A DNA stretch of 64,000 bases from the NCBI GenBank assembly GCA_009763385.1, contig CM019824.1, positions 33,052,446 through 33,116,445 on the forward strand. The letters run 5' to 3'. Position 1 is the first letter of the stretch. Every line of letters starts with the position of its first letter. Source of the stretch: Coix lacryma-jobi var. lacryma-jobi. Taxonomy: Eukaryota > Streptophyta > Magnoliopsida > Poales > Poaceae. The notes under the pieces were generated by a model. That model saw only the letters and a program-made list of their open reading frames with translations. It did no database searches and had not been told where the DNA came from. A program made the position numbers and the translations under genes. Shown piece after piece: positions 1 through 11,090 of this stretch.

Positions 1-134
1 ACAGGGCGTCGCTGTTAAAACAATACAAGAAACGTTAAATAGCACAGCAAACATGGCACACAACCCATACGTCCTTCTCATGCCGTTACAAAGTAACGTT
101 ACAACAACGAACATATCCCAAAAATAAAAAATCT

Positions 135-3100
135 TTACAAGGAACCATCGCTCCCCTCAATCAACACCAAATCACCAAAACCTTCGGCCTCCTCCTCAAA
201 CCCCCCCTCCAATGGAACCAGGGGCCCCCACAACAAAGGAGCTGCAGGGACAATTGGCAGTTCCCCGGGCAAAACCCTCGCCCTATACATATATCTATGC
301 CTCGTCTCTTTAACTTCCGAAGGCTCTTCCTTCGGGATCAAAAGCGCCCCATCCGAATCAGTTTCAAGCTCTCTTTGCCCGAACAAATATTCTAAAGCTG
401 TGCTCTCGTCAATATCATCATCACCACCAGCTTGCGAGGTCGAAGAAGATCCAAACAAATAACGATCGGCTTGACGGTCTGTATAGTCTGCTTCGCGCCA
501 AAATCGACTCGACCTACTATTTTTTAAATCATACCTCCGCACCTTCGACCACCAAAAACGTTCAAAGGAAAGCGAAGGATATTTAAACCTAGCGCGAGCC
601 CACGATTCACCAGTAATAAAAACATCTTGGTAGTTCAACATCAGCGGAGTCACGTCGAATACGTCTAGTACGGTTCCGTCAGGAACCTGCATGTTGCACA
701 AAAATACGAGATGTCTCAGCCTCGTCAAGTTTTTACAAACAACCACAGTGTCTACAAAAAAGGCCTCCCTCGCCTCAACAAACCCAGGCATCACACCTGA
801 CCAGCTTCCCCTCGGCTAATCTCCAAACCCTCGCCAACGGCGACAGCCGAGGTCCCAGCTGACGCCTCCTCCGCCGTGTTTTCCTCCGCAGCTGCCTCGA
901 CATTCGTCGCAGTCTCCTCTTCCATCGCCGTCGCCCGCGCAGCATCTCCTTCAACGATCGGCACGCCCCCGGTCAACGCCTCGATCTCGGCGAGCGTAAC
1001 CCCCGCACAGCTTGGCTCAGGGGCGGCTTCGGAGTCACCCCTCGCTGCAACTTCCGTAGGCGGCGAGGGCATCGCATCTCGTCGAGCCTATAAGCAAAAC
1101 AAAAGACAAACCTCGCCAAAATCAACAAACAACCCCTCTAAAAAAAAAAATGCGAACCTGGCGCGTAGCCTCGGCAGCTTCTTCGAAGGCGAGAGCTCGG
1201 CCACCTCCGGAGATCCAAAACTTGCGAAGCAAACGCATCGCACAGTTCCGAACTTCTGCGTCATCAACCTTCATCTGGCGAACCTCTTCAACCGACGGAA
1301 AGACATGGCTCGGCCTTTTGACCTTGCGAAGATGATCACAATCCGCCAGTCGAAGCGTGCTCGCCATTGCCAAGGCCCCGGCGTAGCCACCAAAATCGGC
1401 TGCGTTGGAAACTAGCGAGCTAAACACATCAAGCTCGTTGCCCAGCCAGCCCTCGAAGGCCTCTGCATCAGCTGCAGGCAATGGCTCTCCGGCTGAGCCC
1501 CCAGCCTCGGTCAGACAACAATCAAGTTTACGCTTGACGTTCTCCATGCTCGTTCGCCAAGATTTCTTCAAATCAACTAGCCGACCCTCGGCCTCAGCCA
1601 AAGCCTTGTCTTTCTCCTTTCCCACGGCAATCAGATCAGCATTACGCTTCGCCAGCTCAACCGCCTCCTCTCGAGCCCTCGCGGCCTTCTCCGAAGCAAT
1701 CCTCATTTCATTTTCTTTGTTCTCTAGGCTCCGCGCCAGTTTGCTATTCTCTTTCTCAAGTTCAGTAATATGGTTCCTCATAAACTCCATGTCGGAGCTA
1801 ACCTTCCGCCTCGCTGAGCGGTTCAAGAGCATCAGCTCCGCCAACTTGACGTCAACGTCATCAAAGGTGTCGCCAACCGCTTGATCTGCAAGAAGAACCT
1901 CCGCCTCCGGCACACAAATGCGGCCGAAGATCCGGCCTAGGAAACGCCTTTCCTCCGGGCTACACTGCAAGTGGCAATCCCGAAGGTCCGGACTGGTGAA
2001 CAGTGCAGTCGCCGGATCAGAAATCCCAAGCTTCTTAGCATATTCCGGGAGGCTCGACCGGCTAGCCTCGCCAAACGGCCTTTTTCCCCGGGATCGCGCA
2101 GAGTCAAGTTCCCCATCGAACTCAAACCCCTCCACCCAAAGGTGCGAGCCCGCGAAGCTGGGAACTGCACCTCGTCGAGGGCTACCTGGCTCAATATCTT
2201 GTGCAATCTCAACTGCGCCCTGGGTAACCATCGCACCAACACTCGGCGAGGCTCCGCCTCCAATAGACACCTCCTCATCCGTGTCATGCCCTTCAATAGA
2301 ACCCTCGCTGCCTTCATCAGACGAACCCTCGTCCGTCTCCCCCTCCTTTGCGTCCTTCTCCTCCACCTCATCATCATCAGATTCATCCTCGTCGCCCGAA
2401 GTCTGGACCAAAGCACCGATCCCTCCAACGCGAGGCACGCGTCCCCCGACTGAACCGGCACCCCGGCCGCTCGGAGCTACGGCCAAGGAAGAAGTGCCTG
2501 CAGCAACAGAGCCAGCAGCGACCTTCATCGCAAGCACCTTCGCTCGGCCACCAGCTCCGCCACGGCCTCGACCACGGCCTCTCTTCGGCCGAGAGACGAT
2601 CTCTTTTCCTCCCGAAGCCTTACGCTTCCTCTTCTTCGGCGCGTCGTCGCTCGAAGGAGCGGGCCAGTCGGCGTACCGAATACCAAGAATGTCAAACATT
2701 CTGTTCACTCGACCTTCGCCGCCCACCAAGCTGTGGATAGCCTTCACTTCCAGTGGGGAAAGCTTCCCCACGAGCTCGTCCGTCCACTGCTGAACTCGTT
2801 TGAAAACAGCTTTGTTCCCGTCCTCGCGCCTCGGAAATTTCTTAAGAGTTTTTTCCCAAACCTTCTCCAGATCCAAACTAGGCTTCTTCAAGCCCCTACC
2901 TTCGTACCTTGGGTCATTCTCCACAGTGAACCAAGTCCGCCTCCGGCCAAGAGGCCAAATCTTGGCACAGCAATATTCCTCCACTAAATCACGCGCACAC
3001 TGAGAACGCGCAACGACCCTCAGGCAATCAACAGCAGCATGGGCCTCGACGCTCATCTTAGCTTCGGCGCCTACATCTCCAAGCACTGGAAGCTCGCCGC

Positions 3101-3671
3101 AAAGCTCGGAGCTGTCACTGAGTTTGTAATAGAACCAGAACTCCTGCCACCCGCTGGTCCACTTGTTCTTCTGCGCTTGCACCGGCAGCTCCGCGCCGGC
3201 GCGATGGCAAAAAGTGTACACCGCGAATTGTCCAAGGCTGGTCTTGCCCTCGCTGTCCGTAATCTTGCGAGGCTGCATATGAACGCGATGAGTGCGAACA
3301 AAACCCTCGACATGAGGGACAACCCCCTGAGACCTGCAGGCCCAGACGTAGACCGACATCTTTGTGAAGCAAGAAGGCGTAAGCTGATGAAACCGCAGGT
3401 TGAACCTCCGCAGGACCGAAGTCACGAAGGCGTCAGCTGGGAAACGAAGGCCAGCCGAAAAGAACTCTTCAAACACCACAACTTCATCTGCGTCCGGCTT
3501 CGGCACGGTCTCCCCACTGCTGGCCCTCGCCTTGCCTTCCTCAACCCAGCCCCACCGCACATAAGATGCAATCTCACTTGCGCAAACCCGGCTAAGACCA
3601 AACTCGAAGGTAATCCCCTCATCCGCGGCTGTGGGAGAAACAGCGCGAGCAGTTTGCTTCAACCTAGCCAT
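135..3671 (-). CDS. Antisense accessory gene of the Tat element; three exons; gypsy-type transposon domain, acidic and coiled-coil regions
   Basis: Predicted join: exon 1 3671-1158, exon 2 1087-797, exon 3 686-135 (about 1118 aa). Both introns (70 and 110 nt) have GT..AG ends (CAG|GTT..TATAG|G and CAG|GTG..TGCAG|G) and keep the frame at phase 0, which explains three adjacent open frames. Exon 1 carries the plant 'putative gypsy-type transposon' domain (core motif SVYVWACRSQG near residue 110), a basic KKRKRK / RGRGRGRGG stretch that could be a nuclear signal or AT-hook-like DNA contact, a strongly acidic D/E/S region, and a long coiled coil in the last 250 residues. An in-frame ATG lies at 3755, but I prefer 3671: it begins MARLKQTAR, close to histone H3. 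It has its own TATA box and runs against the LTR. Function unknown; nuclear or chromatin-related is inference. Confidence 0.7.
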
Positions 3672-3818
3672 CTCTTCAGCTGCTAACGCTACCGAACAAC
3701 GAACGCCTGTCTCAACCCTCGCAGACAAGCTAAAACAAACCTTCGCTACAAGCAAATTGCAACAACAGGATGGCTATAGCAGCAGAAGGCACAATCGAAA
3801 CTCCCCACTCACTCTTTC

Positions 3819-3826
3819 TATTTATA
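3819..3826 (-). promoter_or_regulatory. TATA box of the antisense accessory gene
   Basis: On the minus strand this reads TATAAATA in a CC..GA context, about 150 nt upstream of the preferred ATG at 3671 and about 65 nt upstream of the alternative at 3755. The position suits transcription from a promoter of its own rather than from the LTR. Confidence 0.55.
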
Positions 3827-3949
3827 GGCCGGGAGACGAGCCCCTCACCCGACGAAGTCGGCACGACAACCAAAAAACGCGGCGCAAAAAACGAAACAGG
3901 CTTCAGTAGTATAAAACAACACCACAACGGCCCAGCCCAAAGCAGCCGC

Positions 3950-4141
3950 GGGCGTCGCTGCCGAGGGCCCCGTTTTTGTCCCCATTAAAAGGCGCTGCTT
4001 GGGCCTAAACACGGTTTTTTAGATCCAAGACAACGAGGGGCTACATGGGCGTCGCTGCCGAGGGCCCCGTTTTTGTCCCCATTAAAAGGCGCTGCTTGGG
4101 CCTAAACACGGTTTTTTAGATCCAAGACAACGAGGGGCTAC
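3950..4141 (+). repeat. 97-bp tandem duplication abutting the 3' LTR
   Basis: Two copies, 3950-4046 and 4047-4141, start with GGGCGTCGCTGCCGAGGGCC and end with GACAACGAGGGGCTAC. I find no mismatch over the shared 95 bases. The unit contains the purine tract next to the LTR, so the element has two potential plus-strand priming tracts, only the second adjacent to the LTR. Confidence 0.9.
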
Positions 4142-4882
4142 TGTTGGGGGAAAGGACCCTCGGCAGAAGCGCCGCTCGAACTGGTGCTCGAAATTAGCCC
4201 TCGCGCAACGCCTGGTGTCCTTGCGAGGTCCCTCTCCTATTGGAGACCGTTACCCTGACCCCCGGATGCGGGGTCAACCCTCGTCGCTTTGTTGTACTTC
4301 CGTGCAGGTCTAAGGCGACGGTCGCACTGCAGGAAACCTTCGCTGACTGACGACACCACCTTCGCTTGGAGCGAAGGTCCAGGCAAGCGGCAAGTGTGCG
4401 TTGCCCCAGAGACAAGCGAAGCCAAAGGTCCGGCGAGCACGGCCGAAGGTTAAACCTTCGTTTTTCTCCCCCGGAGGCAAGTAAAGCCGGAGGTCCGGCA
4501 GATGGCGGAGGGACGCGGGCCCAAGGGCGAGCGCGGCCGAAGGTCAAGACCGCCGCACCTCTCCCCGAAGGTGAACAAGGGCCAGGTGGCGGCGCGCTGG
4601 AGTGTGAACGATTAGGGTTTCCGCTTCAGCTGTGTACTTACGCTTTTGCCCTTCCTCCCTGTGTGGAGGCGTGGAATCTTTCCTGTACCCTTTTGTAATT
4701 TGGCCCGTGCCCCTTGGCATTCCCTATAAATACCAAGGGGATGAACAGTGTAAGGGGAGGACTTTTTCGGGAAATTGAGCATCTTCCGCTTCCGCCTTAC
4801 CTTCGCTACCGCTTCCGACGCCTGGCCGCCTTCGCTCTTCCCCCTGCACAAGTGCGGAGGTGGGGCAAGTGCGTTCCCAACA
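4142..4882 (+). repeat. 3' LTR of the Tat element
   Basis: 741 bp bounded by TGTTGG and CCAACA, a perfect 6-bp terminal inversion with canonical TG..CA. It holds a plus-strand TATA box at 4725-4732 (TATAAATA). The partner LTR is outside the window, so age cannot be estimated. Confidence 0.8.
4725..4732 (+). promoter_or_regulatory. LTR TATA box
   Basis: TATAAATA in the context CCC..CC, about 150 bp before the LTR end, suits an LTR promoter firing rightward. Confidence 0.5.
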
Positions 4883-5105
4883 AAATAGAAAGAATATGAA
4901 GCCACTTATGCATTGCATTTACCCATCATTTTTTTCCGTTGTGGTCTCTCCTTAATTTTATTTTGTTGGCAACCCTTTTTTTTTAACCCCTGCTATGAAG
5001 CTCATCATAGGTTTTTGTGACATGGTACAGTCAGACAGGACTCTGCATATGCATCATCCGCCATTCATGATATATATCCAGTTTATAAGTTTGGAAGCCG
5101 CTTAA

Positions 5106-5231
5106 GAGCCTGTTCGGTTAGCAGGATTCCAATCAGGAACCAATCCAGCTCATCAAAACTTACATAAATTAGACAAAAGATCCCGTCAGAAATAATTTCA
5201 GGCCACCGTTCCGGGAGAACCGAACAGGCCC
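5106..5231. mobile_element. Tourist-like MITE (PIF/Harbinger type), 126 bp
   Basis: Terminal inverted repeats GAGCCTGTTCGGTT (left) and AACCGAACAGGCCC (right) differ at one position. Both sides are flanked by TAA (5103-5105 and 5232-5234), the 3-bp target duplication of PIF/Harbinger elements. No coding capacity. Confidence 0.85.
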
Positions 5232-5349
5232 TAAATATTTGAGGGTTTTTAACTGTAACAAAAGAATCTTATCGATCTATCCGTGTCTTGGCTTCCGTGC
5301 TCCAATCACATGGTCAGTGTATATCCAACCAATGGGCATGTTCAACTGA

Positions 5350-6185
5350 CACTACAGGAACTGAAGTTTTGCTGAGTGCATGGGTATTTGCCGAGTGTCA
5401 AATATCGGGCACTCGGCAAAGAGCCTCTTTGCCGAGTGTCTGCCCATGTGGCACTCGGCAAAGAATGACATTAAACAGATGTCACCTTTGCCGAGTGTCC
5501 GGCTCTCGGCAAAGAAAGGCACTCGGCAAAGAGGTCTCTTTGCCTAGAGTCAAGCACTCGGCAAATCTCGCCGAGGCAAACGACATCCATGGCCGTTATC
5601 TTTGCCGAGTGGCAGCTGTCTGGCACTCGGCAAGGAGATACTCTTTGCCGAGTGCCGACCTGCTGGCACTCGGCAAAGAACGAATCTTTGCCGAGCGGCA
5701 ATTTTTTTGTTTTGATTTTGGCCTCCAATTTTTTTTGTAGCTTTCACATATCACCATGGTCAACATGTTCAAATTTGACACTTTTTCAAAACATTTTGTT
5801 ATATTTTCTGACTTTATTTTATTTTCTTGAATTTTCTCGAAAGACACAAGTTTGAACTGCGGGTGCATCGAATAATGGATTTTCATGATTCAAAAAATAT
5901 TATTCTTGTTCTTAACTGTATGTTTAGGCCAAATCTAAAGACTGACCCGAAGTCTCGATCAACGTGCTCACGGGACAACGCCTCCAAATTACGTGCGGAC
6001 GGTTTTTTAATTATAAAAAAATGCAAATGAATTCCGAAAATCGCGAAACTTGGCGAGATGTTGTTACCTCATATGTGTATGCCGTGAAAAAAAATTGAGA
6101 AAGTTTCGAGCACGTTGGCACGTACGATGCTCACAAACCAGTACATCTCAACATGTGGTATCAGATATCACATGCCATGAAAAAA
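5350..6185 (+). mobile_element. Truncated CACTA (En/Spm-like) element, one end only
   Basis: The left terminus CACTACAGGAA at 5350 is followed to about 5700 by many direct and inverted copies of TTTGCCGAGTG / CACTCGGCAAA, the subterminal transposase-binding arrangement of grass CACTA elements. Beyond that is AT-rich non-coding interior. I find no opposite end (TTCCTGTAGTG-like) and no transposase, so it is a fragment. The right limit near 6185 is approximate. Confidence 0.75.
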
Positions 6186-6519
6186 AAACAGATCAATCCT
6201 ATTTCAGTTTCAAGGCCAGCTGCAACAAGTACTAATCTGAGCGTCGTTAATTTCATGGTTCGATGGTTTGCTAATCAGGATTTCATCTATGGTTCCCTAG
6301 GTTGTTGTCAAATGTTTGCTACCACAGGCTGTGTACCTATTCCAGTGCCACACTCAACTCCCTGAATTTTTATCCTTTGCCACGAAGTCCCTGACAAGGA
6401 CTATATCCTTCTCATAATCATTGGGCGATACATTACCAATTTTTTGGTGTCGCCCATAGCAAAGGTTCCTTGAGTGCGTCAAAGTTATTATGTCATAGAC
6501 ATAATGACTATGACCTCAT

Positions 6520-6845
6520 TTGACACAGCTCAGCTTCACTAGTGAAGTTGTTTTTTTTAAAAAAATAGTTTCATGAACAATTTTTAGGTGAAGTTGAGCT
6601 GTTTTAAAAAAGTGTTTGGCAAAACAGTTTCACTAACAACTTTATGCATGGTTAGGAGAGAGAAATGAGAGTGTAAGCTATGAAAAAAAATACTTTTTTC
6701 AGCTTCAACTCAACTTATGTTTTTGTGAGATGAAGAATAAAATAGCTTTATGGATGAAGTTATTTTGAAAAAAGGCGTTTAGCAAAAAAAAAAAAAGCTC
6801 ACAAGAGCTCATGAAGTTATTATGAGCTATACTAAACAAGTCTTT
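6520..6845. repeat. Degenerate inverted-repeat, MITE-like AT-rich segment
   Basis: Left (GACACAGCTCAGCTTCACTAG) and right (reverse complement TAGTATAGCTCATAATAACTTC) margins are weakly similar, and the middle alternates A-runs and T-runs with GAAGTTGAGCTG-type words. This looks like an old MITE, but no clean TIR or target duplication can be fixed. Confidence 0.3.
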
Positions 6846-7627
6846 TATATCATATTCGTAAACAATTATATGGTGATAGCTTCCGTGTGTCCAGCTGCCG
6901 AAATTGTGCTGCTCCTTATACATGACCATTGCAAGATTAATATTCCAAAAAAAACCCTGCTGTATCTGCGTTACCACCAGCTCCCTTTGTCGCAATAAAC
7001 TGAGCAATTAAATTGTGCCAAGATTAATATATGATTAGGTCATGTGTGTGGTGGAATGATAACAGGAATACGGAATACCGAATACGGCACAAGGATGCGG
7101 CCGGCCAGAGGCAGAGTGCCAAAAAACAAATACCAACTACAAAAATGTCGGACACGGAGAGATAGAGGTGGGTAGACTCGCAGGGGGCGTGGTGGTGGAA
7201 GAGGTCGCGGACACGGAGGAGGACCGTGGTCCTTGGACGGAAAATGATGGAGAGGAGATGGATACCTCAAAGGGCAAAGATGAAGAAGACCTGGATATGA
7301 TTCATGAATCTAGGGAAAGAGGAGATGCATGGCACGAATGTGGGAGGCCGGTACAGGGTGAGTGGCCCAACAAGTTAATCTGCTGGAACACGATCCTCAG
7401 CTGTAATGTGGTTTACAAGGTTATTTCTAAAATGCTCTCTCATAGGATGAAGAGCATTCTGCATGAGATTTCGTTCTATGTGCAGTAAAATTAGACATGC
7501 ATAAGGCTCAATCAGAAGCAAACTGAGGCCTTGCTTTCAGGTTACAACTTACAACGCGTAGTAGTACATGCAAATCAAGCTCGGCAGTCGGCAGCTAACA
7601 GGTAACAGCAACCGCACGTATCGTACA
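6846..7627. other. Non-coding stretch with a short G-rich, gene-like patch
   Basis: The stretch between the MITE-like segment and the P450 stop codon includes the P450 3' untranslated region. A purine-rich patch at 7165-7330 (GGGGGCGTGGTGGTGGAAG) has an open frame on the plus strand but no recognisable domain; it may be a captured gene fragment. No RNA gene seen. Confidence 0.4.
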
Positions 7628-9344
7628 TCACTCAGCCGCAGTTCCTTCCACAACGTTATCAGCGGCGGCGGGGACCGGCAGCGGCTCGAGCCTGGCCTTG
7701 ACGGTGCACACGAGCGGGCGCTTCCTTGGGAGCGTGATCCCTGGCCCCTCGTCCATGTCCACGGGCGCGCCGCCGACGGGCTCCCACTCGAAGCACTGCA
7801 GCATGGCCGCCAGCGCCGCCTGCACCACGAGCATGGCCAGCGACGCGCCGGGGCATATCCGCCGCCCGGACCCGAACGGCAGCAGGTGGAAGTGCTGCCC
7901 GCGCACGTCCAGCCCCGCGTTCGTCCCTCCTCCGCCTTCCCCCTCCTCTAAGAACCGCTCCGGCCGGAACGCCAGCGGGTCCGGCGCCCAGCACGCCGGG
8001 TCGCGCCCGATCGCCCACACGTTCACGAACACCGTCGCGCCCGCCGGCACGTCGTAGCCGGACACCTTGCAGGGCTCCATGGAGCGGCGCACCACCAGCG
8101 GGCCCGTCGGGTGCAGCCGCAGGGTCTCCTTGGCGATGGCCTGCAGGTAGGGGAGCCGCGGGATGTCCGATTCGTCGGCCAGCCGGGACGCGCCCACCAC
8201 GGCGTCCAGCTCCGCCTGCGCCCGTCGGAGGACGGCCGGGTTGTTGATCAGCTCCGACAGCGCCCACTCCACCGTGATCGCCGTCGTGTCCGTGCCGGCC
8301 GCGAAGATGTCCTGCGAGATTTTGTATTTAAGTCCAACGCGGCAAATAATTTCTATTTGATCACCAAGTCAAACGGTGCACATATTTATGTACCAGCAGG
8401 AAGGCCTTGATGTTTTCTCTGGTGAGCCGTATCTCGGCGGCTTCGTCGTCGTGCATGTCAAAGAGCATGTCAAGCAGGTCCTCCCTGTCCCCCTCGCCGT
8501 CCGCCGCGTCCTTCCGCCGCCGCCGCCTCTCGGCGTCCCTCGTCGCCAGTATCCGCTCCATCATGGCGTCGAACCTGCGGTGCACGGCGTCGACGCGCTT
8601 GCCCAGGCGCTGCACATCCCAATGCTTGAACACGCCGACGTAGTCCTGCAGGTTGAACGTGCCCGTCAGCTCGGCGGTCTCGACGACCAGGCTCCTCATC
8701 TCCTCGGTGGCGCTGTCGTCGCCGGTCCACCGCCGGCTCATGACCATCCGCGAGACGATGTCGCCCGTGACGCCCATGAGCACGGCGTCCACGTCGACGG
8801 CCGCGCCGTCGGCCGCGCTGCGGGACAGGGAGCCCACGAGGCGGGACACCTCCTCGCGGCGGACGTGGCGGAGCCGCTCCAGCGTGCGGCCGGCCAGGAG
8901 CTCGTGCACGCACGCGCGCTTCATGAAGCGCCAGTAGGGCCCGTACGCCGAGAAGGAGAAGTCCTGCCCGCCGTACGTCAGGCGGTGCACCGCCGTGGGC
9001 ATGGGGCGGTCCAGGAACGCGGCCTCGTGGGTCTTGAGCACCTCGCGTGCGGCGTCCGGGGAGCAGGCGGCGATGGCCGGCACGGAGCCGAGGCGGAGGT
9101 ACAGGAGCGGCCCGTGGCGCGCCGCCAGGCGATGCAGCGCCTGGTGCGGGAGCGGGGCAAGGAGGTGGAGGTGGCCCAGGACGGGCAGCGCGAACGGGCT
9201 CGGAGGGAGGCGAAGGCCGACGCTGCCGCTGCCCCCGCGGCGCAGCAGCAGCACGTACAAGACGGTGAGGCCGGCAACGAGGAGGAGAACGGGGAGGGCT
9301 GATGTGGGGTTGATGAGCTCTCGTGCTGTGGCCACTTCTTCCAT
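7628..9344 (-). CDS. Cytochrome P450, CYP93-like (clan 71), two exons
   Basis: Exon 1 9344-8394, intron 8393-8312 (82 nt, GT..AG, phase 0), exon 2 8311-7628; 544 aa, a normal plant P450 length. In order: N-terminal membrane anchor (residues about 14-34), proline-rich hinge LPPSP, I-helix AGTDTT (322-327), K-helix ExxR in ETLRLHP (E379, R382), PERF (434-437) and heme loop FGSGRRICPG (463-472) with the axial cysteine at 470. All catalytic signatures are intact. The join GT|GACATC restores the usual run into the I-helix. I-helix and post-K-helix wording resemble CYP93, the family of flavone synthase II, flavanone 2-hydroxylase and isoflavone synthase; the subfamily and substrate are not decided by sequence alone. 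It would act on the ER membrane with NADPH-P450 reductase. It is very GC-rich, unlike the flanking repeats. Other A-type families remain possible. Confidence 0.9.
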
Positions 9345-9432
9345 GGTGACTTCCTCTGCCAGCCCAGAGTTGGCCGCGGTGAGCTCTAGCTGCTTGCTTA
9401 ATTCTCTTATCAGATCACTCTATACTCCCTGG

Positions 9433-9440
9433 TTTATATA
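9433..9440 (-). promoter_or_regulatory. TATA box of the P450 gene
   Basis: TATATAAA on the minus strand, about 90 nt upstream of the P450 start codon, in an otherwise AT-moderate leader. Confidence 0.6.
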
Positions 9441-9444
9441 GTAC

Positions 9445-10390
9445 GAGTACTTCTCTTATATGTTAATGTTAATGTTACTTGTAATTGCTACTAATTCAAT
9501 GTGCTAGAGACGTACAATTGGTTGCATGTGGGCAGCAGATGCCTTGAACTGCACCCCCAGAACCACCAAGCACACAGGCCAGATGTCATGTTCATTTGCC
9601 TTATTAGCTGGTTTATCAGCCATACTTCGGTTTATTCTCTCTCACAGAACATTATTGAAATAGCCGAAATCAACCATAAAAACGACCAATATTGGAGATC
9701 TGAATCCAAATATCTTAAATCTAAACTAAACTCTAAGATATCGTGATAGTTGTAAAATTCGTGATCCTATTATATGAATTTCCATCTTAGAGTATCTTGA
9801 TAAAGGGTCCAGTAATAAAATCTATATTTTTTACAACTTTTTATTTAAGATTTTATGATTATGATCTGACTTAAACACCTGGAGTCGATCAAGAATCTGC
9901 GGTGATCTTCATTCGAATAACAGTGCAATTTTTTGTTTTTGTTTTTAGGGCAAGAATTATATATTTACTAATTGGTACTTGTGTGTTCTTGGCACTCTGC
10001 CCCTGACCGACATTACAGCGTCGTTGTCTCCTATTATCATCTCACCACATACATGAATCTAATAATCATATATGTATAGTGGAAAGATTCAAAGGAGAGT
10101 GATAGCCAATAATAATATTACCACAATGCAATAATCACTTTTAGTCTTATACTAGGCTGCAACTTGCGAGGCATCTGTCTTTACATACATGGAATAAGCT
10201 CTGCGTTATCACTTTGACCTGGTAATATAATGTAGAAATAACTTCTGTTCCGGCACGCATCATCGTCGTCTTGTTTTATAGCGGAGGCCGGCTGCAAAGG
10301 CCGGCAGGTGTAAAATTCATACTATAAGAAAACACTTAAATTATTTTAAATCTACCCACAAAAACGTCCCCCGCTGAGAGTCTCAACCAC
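9445..10390. other. P450 upstream region and intergenic DNA
   Basis: AT-rich. It contains a MITE remnant near 9605-9660 (TTATCAGCCATACTTCGG) whose wording recurs near 61190, showing a shared repeat family. No other gene or RNA seen. Confidence 0.45.
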
Positions 10391-10599
10391 TGTCTACCTA
10401 GTAAAACGTACACAAAAATTCGTCTTCATTAAAATCAAGGGCTATCGAAAGATGTAGATCTGATCCAATGGATGATAGAAAAAGTTTGTGTGAGGCTTCT
10501 CACCTTCCCTTTCCACCCGCACGAAGGCGTACTGCCGAGTTCGATCCCAGCAGCGGCGCTCCCATCGTATTGCAAGTTTCATCAATTAAAAAAAATGTG

Positions 10600-11090
10600 A
10601 ACGAGTGGGTGTCCGAGGGGTGCCTCTCGAGGGGTGCTCCGTTCGCTCGTGAGACTTTCGTAACCGAGGGGTGCCCCGAGCGGACTGACTTTGTCCCGAG
10701 AAGGGACGAGGGATGATTGTGGATTTTGCCGAGGGTGCTCGAGTGGGTGTCCGAGGCGTGCTCGAGTGGTGCCTCTCGAGGGGTGCTCGAGTGGATGTCC
10801 GAGGGGTGCTTCTCGAGGGGTGCTCGAGGGGTGCCCGAGGGGTTAGTGGTGCCTCTCGAGAGGTGCTCGAGTGGATGTCCGAGGGGTGCCTCTCGAGGGG
10901 TGCCCGAGGGGTTGCCCGAGGAGTGCTTGGAAGAGTTTCGTAATCGAGGGGTGCCCCGTTCGCTCGGGAGACTTCCGTAACCGAGTGGTGCCCCGAGCGG
11001 ACTGGCTTCATCCCGAGAAGGGACGAGGGATGATTGTGGATTTTGCCGAGGGTGTTCGAGTGGGTGTCCGAGGGGTGCTCGAGGGGTGCC
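10600..11090 (+). repeat. Left part of a CTCGAGGGGTGC minisatellite with higher-order units
   Basis: Words such as GTGCTCGAGTGGGTGTCCGA and GTGCCTCTCGAGG repeat with a 12-15 base rhythm, grouped into longer units anchored by GGGACGAGGGATGATTGTGG (about 10700 and 11018). It is continuous in character with 45305-47390; the two halves are separated by the Tekay insertion. Confidence 0.85.

Larger units (their letters stand above)
1..4882 (+). mobile_element. 3' part of a Tat-lineage Ty3/gypsy LTR retrotransposon (left end outside window)
   Basis: The orientation comes from the LTR at 4142-4882, which has its TATA box on the plus strand and is preceded by a purine-rich tract (ACGAGGGGCTAC) typical of the step before a 3' LTR. 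The internal part in the window holds a spliced gene on the opposite strand whose protein has the plant 'putative gypsy-type transposon' domain. Antisense accessory genes in a long 3' internal region are known from Tat elements such as maize Grande, so I place it there; the assignment is by family knowledge plus layout. No gag-pol is visible because the element starts left of the window. The right flank AAATA (4883-4887) would be the target duplication but its partner is out of view. Confidence 0.75.

Noticed and set aside
1150..3686. Several plus-strand frames of 60-290 codons across the antisense gene
   Set aside because: They mirror the long GC-rich minus-strand exon, have no domains and lack splice or promoter context; shadows of the real frame.
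7168..7488. 106-codon plus-strand frame downstream of the P450 as a separate gene
   Set aside because: No domain, no clear promoter or splice signals; kept only as a possible gene fragment.
8376..9302. 308-codon plus-strand frame opposite the P450 exon 1
   Set aside because: Composition reflects GC-rich third positions of the P450; no homology features.
10600..11090. CRISPR-like array
   Set aside because: Eukaryotic context, no constant repeat with unique spacers; it is a drifting minisatellite.
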